Assembly (NCBI GenBank): GCA_965247075.1
Contig: CBDFGK010000003.1
Span: forward strand, 2,352,302-2,416,301
Origin: CBDFGK01 sp965247075
GTDB lineage: Bacteria > Pseudomonadota > Gammaproteobacteria > Pseudomonadales > Halieaceae
Length of the DNA: 64,000 bases
Direction: 5' to 3'
How positions within the stretch are numbered: the stretch's first letter is position 1; every line of letters starts with the position of its first letter. Position numbers and translations under genes: made by a program. The notes beneath the pieces are model-generated. The model did not search any database. It saw only the letters and a program-made list of their open reading frames with translations, and was not told where the DNA came from. This document shows, piece by piece, positions 59,337-64,000 of the stretch.

Positions 59337-60257
59337 ATGCAAAAGTTATCGAATCCGTTTGCAGGTAATCAAATTGCCGGCGGACGCGAATACCAGGAAG
59401 ATGCTTTCAAGATATGTGATCTCCGTAACGGCAAGCCAAAGGAACTATTGCTGTTGCTTGCCGATGGTATGGGCGGGCATGTTGGCGGTGCCCGCGCCAG
59501 TGCACTGGTGGTAGCTACTTTTGCGGAGGCTTTTGCAGACTCGAGCCTGGATAATGATATTGAACAGCGGCTTAGAGAATCGCTGGACGCAGCCAATGTC
59601 GCGATTGCCACGGACACAGAAGCTAATCCCCAATACGCCGAAATGGGTTGTACGCTCCTGGCGTGCCTGGTATCAGGCAATGAACTCCACTGGCTAAGTG
59701 TGGGTGACTCCCCGCTGTGGATACTTCATGGCAAGGATATAACTCGCCTCAATGCAGATCATTCAATGCGCCCACTACTTCAAGATCTCGTTGAGTTGGG
59801 GCGTATGTCTGCTGAAGAGTTAGCGGAAGATCACCGCGTCAGCCAGTTGCGCTCTGCGGTAACTGGCGAAGACTTATCACTGGTTGATCAAAATACATCG
59901 CCTTACCCTCTTGCAGTCAATGATCAGATTATCCTTGCCAGCGATGGTGTAGAGACCCTGATGGTTGATGAAATTAGTCATCTCTGCCAGGAACAGGACA
60001 GCCCCGAGCAGGTCGTGACCGCACTATTGGATGACATTGAAGCACGGCAAGTGCCGAGACAAGACAATGCCACGGTGGTGGCGTATCGGCATCAGGACAC
60101 AAATCTTGTGGCACCTGATATCAAACACCATGCGCCGAGAGAGATGCCTGTCACTGAGGCCATGGAAGCAATAACTCTGGTAGGGCGACGGAGACGCGCA
60201 CTAAATATCATGGCACCGTTACATTATGTGAAGCGCTTAGCGAGTAGACGACACTGA
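59337..60257 (+). CDS. PP2C-type Ser/Thr protein phosphatase
   Basis: A PPM phosphatase of 306 residues, ATG 59337 one base after the previous stop. Metal-binding aspartates are in REYQEDAF (D22) and LLADGMGGHVGGARAS (D43), then LASDGVETL and QDNATVVAY. The catalytic domain ends near residue 245; a C-terminal tail rich in arginine (LVGRRRRALN) follows. It should dephosphorylate targets of the kinase starting at 63874. This kinase-phosphatase-FHA set recalls PpkA-PppA-Fha of type VI secretion, but no type VI gene is present. Confidence 0.93.
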   Translation: MQKLSNPFAGNQIAGGREYQEDAFKICDLRNGKPKELLLLLADGMGGHVGGARASALVVATFAEAFADSSLDNDIEQRLRESLDAANVAIATDTEANPQYAEMGCTLLACLVSGNELHWLSVGDSPLWILHGKDITRLNADHSMRPLLQDLVELGRMSAEELAEDHRVSQLRSAVTGEDLSLVDQNTSPYPLAVNDQIILASDGVETLMVDEISHLCQEQDSPEQVVTALLDDIEARQVPRQDNATVVAYRHQDTNLVAPDIKHHAPREMPVTEAMEAITLVGRRRRALNIMAPLHYVKRLASRRH

Positions 60258-60279
60258 ATCTTGATTGGGATATGTAATT

Positions 60280-61842
60280 ATGAAAAAGGTAATATTTTTG
60301 TTTGTCATCAGTTTTCCTTTCTGGAATCTGGCTGGCGCAGCCATGCCGGATCCTGCAGGGACTGTCTTCGTCGGTACCACTGGCGACCCCTCGAGAGGGC
60401 ACACCAGCGTCGGGTTTGTTGCCGATGAGGCGGGGCATATCATCACCTACATCAGTTCGCCACCAGAAAATCTGTTTGTCTTTAATAACATTAATGACGG
60501 CACCAGCCATAGGGCACATAAAGTGGCTTACGATGAGCTTAGTAAACTGGTCTTATTGCAACTTGATGGCAGTACAGAAAATTTCAAACCCTACAAATTT
60601 GCACGTAAACCCGCCGAACTCCAACGCAAGGTGTATGGCATCAATCTGGAGAATGAAGCAGGTACTCGCGTCGTTACCGGTGCGTTGGCAAGCATAGAAG
60701 AGTCAGAATCTGACCCGCACCCAAATTATTATTTGCACAATGCCCTGGTCGGCAAGAATAGCCTGGGCGGGGCCTTGTTCAACAATTGTGGTGAAGTAGT
60801 AGGTGTGATTGTTCCCAAACCTGGTTGGTTTAGCAGAACTCCGAAAGGTACCGAGTATGCTGTACCAGTGGATTGGGCAATAAACAAGTTCAGTGCTCAA
60901 GAATTGCAAATAACTCATGTTCCAGATGTATGTCTCTCGGATGCAAAACAAGCAGCGGAAAAAGTGCGACTGGCTACTGAGGCTAAGCAGGTAGCAGCAG
61001 CAGCAAAAGAGGCAGCGGAACAGGAAGCAGCGACAAAGCAAGCCGAACTGGATGCACTCAAGCAAAAATCGGAAGAGGAAAAAGGAGCGAGCGAAGAAGA
61101 GCGCCAGCGCTTGAAAGCGGATATTGAAGCCCGCCAGAAGGAAGCAAAGGAAGCGAGTGACAAGGCAACTGCGGCGCAAGAAGCACATGCTGCAACCAAA
61201 GATGCAGCCGAAGATGCAGCCAAAGATGCAGAGAAAGAAGCAAAAGAAGCACTTGCAGAAGTTCAAGATGTAGCACGAGCGCGTGAAAAACAGTACATGT
61301 TGTGGGCTATCATCGGCGCGGCAGTATTGTTATTGCTCTTGCTTATGGTGTGGATGTTGAAGCAGCGCACAGTTACTCGCGAGCGGCGCGAAAAGGAAGC
61401 CGCCGCGTCTCGTGCCGAGGAAGTACAAGCAAGTCTGACCGCTCGAAAAGAGGATGAGGCGCGTATTCGCCAAACGCCGACAGTGTTCTTTGAAGGCACT
61501 GATTCAGCCGGGCAAAACTTTGCCCTGCGTATTCCCGGCCCATCTATCGCAACCACCTCAGGCGCGGTGATTGGGCGTAACCCAGGCGGCAGTGATTTCA
61601 TCCTCAATCATCCGCAAGTTTCCCGCCGTCAATTTCGTCTGTTTGTTGACGGCAAGCTATTACTGATTGAAGACCTTAATTCAACCAACGGCACCATAGT
61701 TGATGGGAAAAAACTCAGCGGCGGAGATGAGACTGTTTTGGCGAATTTGAGTCGTGTGGAACTGAGCGATTTGGTGCTCACCGTGCGGCTTGAATTCAAT
61801 CAACCTGAACCTGGCCTTCCAGAAAACAACGATGGGCCGTGA
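60280..61842 (+). CDS. Membrane pseudoprotease: trypsin-like domain, coiled coil, transmembrane segment, FHA domain
   Basis: A 520-residue protein with signal peptide (MKKVIFLFVISFPFWNLAGA). Residues 25-220 follow the fold of DegP/trypsin-like proteases, but the triad is not recognisable: the TNHHV-type segment reads IITYISSPP, the DLAVL segment KLVLLQLDG, and the GNSGG loop KNSLGGALF. It should be inactive. An Ala/Glu/Lys-rich coiled coil (about 225-335) leads to a transmembrane helix (MLWAIIGAAVLLLLLLMVW), then a cytoplasmic FHA domain (GAVIGRNPGGSDFILNHPQV, SRRQF, NSTNGT). It links a periplasmic sensor to cytoplasmic phosphothreonine binding. Confidence 0.85.
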   Translation: MKKVIFLFVISFPFWNLAGAAMPDPAGTVFVGTTGDPSRGHTSVGFVADEAGHIITYISSPPENLFVFNNINDGTSHRAHKVAYDELSKLVLLQLDGSTENFKPYKFARKPAELQRKVYGINLENEAGTRVVTGALASIEESESDPHPNYYLHNALVGKNSLGGALFNNCGEVVGVIVPKPGWFSRTPKGTEYAVPVDWAINKFSAQELQITHVPDVCLSDAKQAAEKVRLATEAKQVAAAAKEAAEQEAATKQAELDALKQKSEEEKGASEEERQRLKADIEARQKEAKEASDKATAAQEAHAATKDAAEDAAKDAEKEAKEALAEVQDVARAREKQYMLWAIIGAAVLLLLLLMVWMLKQRTVTRERREKEAAASRAEEVQASLTARKEDEARIRQTPTVFFEGTDSAGQNFALRIPGPSIATTSGAVIGRNPGGSDFILNHPQVSRRQFRLFVDGKLLLIEDLNSTNGTIVDGKKLSGGDETVLANLSRVELSDLVLTVRLEFNQPEPGLPENNDGP

Positions 61843-63041
61843 AGTTGCGCACGGCGATTTGGTTTCTTGCCTCTTTGTTCCCGTCCTCGGCACTGGCAGT
61901 TGATGTTGATACCCTGGAAAAAAGCGTCGTGCGCATCATCGCTTTCCAAGGCGATGACGCAGGCACCGGCTCGGGCACGGTGGTCGCCCCAGGTATTGTG
62001 CTTACCAATCATCATGTGGTTGTTGCCGGTAGCACCTTAAAAGTAGTTCCAAAAGACATTGGTGACACCCTCCTTGAAGCGCATGTTTTATGGCAGTCAA
62101 GCGATCTTGATCTGGCGGTGCTTACAGTGGGTGGCCTGTCTCTTCCCAGTGCCACACTGGCAACAAAAAAACCAAATAAGAGTGCAACAGTATGGGCAAT
62201 TGGTTATCCAGGGGCATCGGATGAGGCCGGCGGGTTTACCTATGAGGCCACGGTTACTGGTGGTGTAATTAGCTTGTTCCATCATCAGCCTTGGGAGGAT
62301 GGCGGTATTGCTTTGTGGAAAATTCAACATGATGCGGCAATCAATCCTGGTAATAGCGGCGGCCCTCTCTTTGATGACTGTGGTCGTGTAGTGGGAGTAA
62401 ACACAGGAGGACATTCCCAAGCCGAGATTAAAGGTATCTACCTGGCATCACATATTGCCGAAGCCCTACCAGCCATTGAACGCTTGGGTATCAAGGTGCA
62501 GAAAGTCAATTCTCCCTGTACCCAGCCTGGCAGTGGCGGCATCAATCTTATTACGTGGCTCATAGGTATCTTGTCCTTGATGGCCATTGTTTTGGCACTA
62601 GGTAAGTCGCGGCAAAAAATCATCAGAGTGGTAGAAAATATGAGCAGGGTGAGTCGCAAATACATTCCTCCCTCAGCATCCTCTGAAGGTGCTAGAAACA
62701 AGCCAAAAAACCCTTCCACTCTAGTGCTGGCAGGTTTTGATGCTACCGGTAAAAGGTTACGCATCCAAGTGCCTAAGCGAGGTGCATCGGTGGCAAAGGG
62801 TGGTTATGTCATTGGCAGGCATGCAGCACTTGTTGATTATCCAATAGAAGATCCCGAAATTTCCCGCCGCCACCTACGCATCACAATGGAACACGGGCAG
62901 TGCTACATTGAGGATATGAATTCGTCGAATGGCACTCGGGTGAATGGTCGCCGTCCGAAGGCTTTTGTATCAACTCTACTCTCCCCTGGGGACAAAATTT
63001 CCATCGGCAGAATAGAACTGCAAGTCTCCAATAGCCGTTAA
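61839..63041 (+). CDS. Membrane serine protease with cytoplasmic FHA domain
   Basis: A 400-residue protein starting at GTG 61839, overlapping the previous stop. A signal peptide (MKLRTAIWFLASLFPSSALA) precedes a trypsin-like domain with a complete triad: H59 (LTNHHVV), D91 (DLDLAVL) and S173 (PGNSGGPLFDD). A transmembrane helix (LITWLIGILSLMAIVLALG) is near 222-242. A C-terminal FHA domain follows (YVIGRHAALVDYPIEDPEIS, RRHLR, NSSNGTRVNG). It has the same layout as its neighbour, but keeps the catalytic residues. Together they look like an active/inactive pair whose state could be reported across the membrane. Confidence 0.9.
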   Translation: MKLRTAIWFLASLFPSSALAVDVDTLEKSVVRIIAFQGDDAGTGSGTVVAPGIVLTNHHVVVAGSTLKVVPKDIGDTLLEAHVLWQSSDLDLAVLTVGGLSLPSATLATKKPNKSATVWAIGYPGASDEAGGFTYEATVTGGVISLFHHQPWEDGGIALWKIQHDAAINPGNSGGPLFDDCGRVVGVNTGGHSQAEIKGIYLASHIAEALPAIERLGIKVQKVNSPCTQPGSGGINLITWLIGILSLMAIVLALGKSRQKIIRVVENMSRVSRKYIPPSASSEGARNKPKNPSTLVLAGFDATGKRLRIQVPKRGASVAKGGYVIGRHAALVDYPIEDPEISRRHLRITMEHGQCYIEDMNSSNGTRVNGRRPKAFVSTLLSPGDKISIGRIELQVSNSR

Positions 63042-63053
63042 AAAAATGAAGCA

Positions 63054-63851
63054 ATGAAGAGACCTAACAGAGAAATCAATATTTTTGGTATGTCGGCACT
63101 GGATTTGTTTGCCTCTGCGCTGGGTGCATTTATTCTCATCACCCTGGTGCTCTTCCCGTATTTTCCGAACATCTCCAGCGCACCACCAGAACCCCCACCG
63201 CCGACGCAAGACCCAGAAGCGTTGCAAGCATGTCAGTTCGACCTGGCTCAGACTCGGAAAAACCTGGCGCAGACCCTGGAAGAATTACAAGGCTCTCAGG
63301 AAGCTCAAGCAAACTTGACGCAAGATCAGTCGGCATTACAAGAGTCGCAAAAATCTTTACAGAAAGCACAAGAGAAATTGCAACAGTGCGCCAAAAAACT
63401 GCGTCAAAAGTTTCTATTAGTTTTGATAAGTTGGAGTAATTCTGGTGACGATGTGGACCTATTTATACGCGACCCTCTGGGCAATATATTCCACTATAGA
63501 CAGAAAACAAACCCTGGCACCCCGGCAAAATTTGAAGAAGATAACAGGAACGGCCCCGGCAATGAAATCTGGTTACATCCGCAGGCTACACCGGGTAAAT
63601 ATGAAATTTGCTATAACTATTATTACAGGAACCAAAGCGAGTTCAATAGCGTAGCAGTGCGTGGTGCTTATGTTACTCCCGCCGGGCGTCATAGCCTCGG
63701 TACAACCACTCTGTATACAGCAGGTCAGGGAGCTGCCAGCACAGAACATGTCGCCAGCATCCTGATCGACAAACAAGGTAACGCTACCTTGCAACGCGGT
63801 AGCCGAGATGGAATTTGCGGTGTTGTCTTTAGTAGCAGAGGGGGAAAATGA
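63054..63851 (+). CDS. MotB/ZorB-like membrane protein with coiled coil and DUF2135-like domain
   Basis: A 265-residue protein. Residues 14-37 form a single membrane helix beginning with an aspartate (ALDLFASALGAFILIT, D17), the arrangement of the proton-binding Asp in MotB (ADFMTAMMAFF, from memory). A proline-rich linker (PPEPPPPTQ) and a glutamine-rich coiled coil (about 60-118) follow, then a C-terminal beta domain with SGDDVDLFIRDPLGNIF and GNEIWLHPQATPGKYEICYN, similar to the DUF2135/YfaP type. It is the natural partner of the MotA-like gene product. There is no OmpA-like peptidoglycan-binding domain; the beta domain takes its place. Confidence 0.7.
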   Translation: MKRPNREINIFGMSALDLFASALGAFILITLVLFPYFPNISSAPPEPPPPTQDPEALQACQFDLAQTRKNLAQTLEELQGSQEAQANLTQDQSALQESQKSLQKAQEKLQQCAKKLRQKFLLVLISWSNSGDDVDLFIRDPLGNIFHYRQKTNPGTPAKFEEDNRNGPGNEIWLHPQATPGKYEICYNYYYRNQSEFNSVAVRGAYVTPAGRHSLGTTTLYTAGQGAASTEHVASILIDKQGNATLQRGSRDGICGVVFSSRGGK

Positions 63852-63873
63852 GCAATGCGGACAGGTAGTAATA

Positions 63874-64000
63874 ATGACTGACCATCTCCAGGCCCTACCC
63901 GCCGAGTATCAATTAAATGAATATCGTATAGAAGGCGTCATCGGTAGCGGTGGTTTTGGTATTACCTACCTCGCCCGGGATATTCAACTCGACAAGACGG
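63874..64000 (+). CDS. Serine/threonine protein kinase (3' partial)
   Basis: ATG 63874 opens a frame that runs off the window: MTDHLQALPAEYQLNEYRIE, then GVIGSGGFGITYLARDIQL. The glycine-rich nucleotide loop IGSGGFGITYLARD is that of bacterial Hanks-type kinases. It is the probable kinase for the FHA proteins and for the PP2C phosphatase upstream. The rest of the domain and any membrane or sensor part lie outside the window. Confidence 0.88.
   Translation, partial: MTDHLQALPAEYQLNEYRIEGVIGSGGFGITYLARDIQLDKT

Noticed and set aside
57446..64000. Type VI secretion regulatory cluster
   Set aside because: Kinase, PP2C and FHA would fit, but no Tss/Hcp/Vgr gene is present and the MotA/MotB-like and protease genes are not part of that system.

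Overview
The window looks like a chromosomal segment of a marine-type gammaproteobacterium, most likely from the Cellvibrionales (Spongiibacteraceae/Halieaceae range). This rests on gene order and protein resemblance only. The conserved housekeeping block carA-carB-greA-yhbY-rlmE-ftsH-folP-glmM, an alkane-type CYP153 cytochrome P450 and a large acyl-CoA catabolic cluster support it. No tRNA, rRNA or CRISPR array was seen.

Layout: (1) 1-3957, an ABC-2 exporter operon (double ATPase plus two permeases, YbhFSR-like), cut at its 5' end by the window edge. (2) 4009-8172, a class II aldolase gene broken by about 3.7 kb of foreign DNA. That DNA carries a DUF262/DUF1524 (GmrSD-like) defence gene, itself interrupted by a complete IS4-family element with a 9-bp target duplication. 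(3) 8237-22995, lipid and alkane catabolism: CYP153, a divergent sulfotransferase/2OG-oxygenase pair, then a long plus-strand operon with three acyl-CoA dehydrogenases, an acyl-CoA ligase, a MaoC hydratase, a HSD17B4-like SDR, a thiolase, a quinone oxidoreductase, two alcohol dehydrogenases and a shortened thioesterase. Together these give activation, desaturation, hydration, oxidation and thiolysis of acyl-CoAs, plus alcohol oxidation that could follow terminal hydroxylation. (4) 23007-31894, amino-acid catabolism: a LysR regulator, a KamA-like aminomutase with a two-subunit CoA-transferase and a class III aminotransferase, then a second aminotransferase, an Lrp/AsnC regulator and an ALDH7-type dehydrogenase.

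(5) 31901-43850, an accessory zone of broken genes: fragments of IS3-, IS91- and IS66-type transposases, a 302-bp direct repeat, an ankyrin gene split by an intact IS, pieces of DarT, a flavin monooxygenase and an acyl-CoA dehydrogenase, the first 26 codons of what looks like a type II-B Cas9, a Fic protein, and a duplicated DUF4214 gene. An intact SDR-MFS operon (38734-40719) lies inside it. (6) 44052-54524, the housekeeping block. (7) 54560-57300, a small island with an unusual GIY-YIG-like/DUF6884-like gene pair between transposase fragments.

(8) 57446 to the window end, a tightly packed operon: FHA protein, MotA/ExbB-like channel subunit, second FHA protein, PP2C phosphatase, a membrane pseudoprotease with FHA domain, a membrane active protease with FHA domain, a MotB/ZorB-like subunit with a DUF2135-like domain, and the start of a Ser/Thr kinase. 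It combines kinase/phosphatase/FHA signalling with a putative ion-driven membrane motor and a periplasmic protease pair. I do not recognise it as any described system, and it is the best candidate here for something new.
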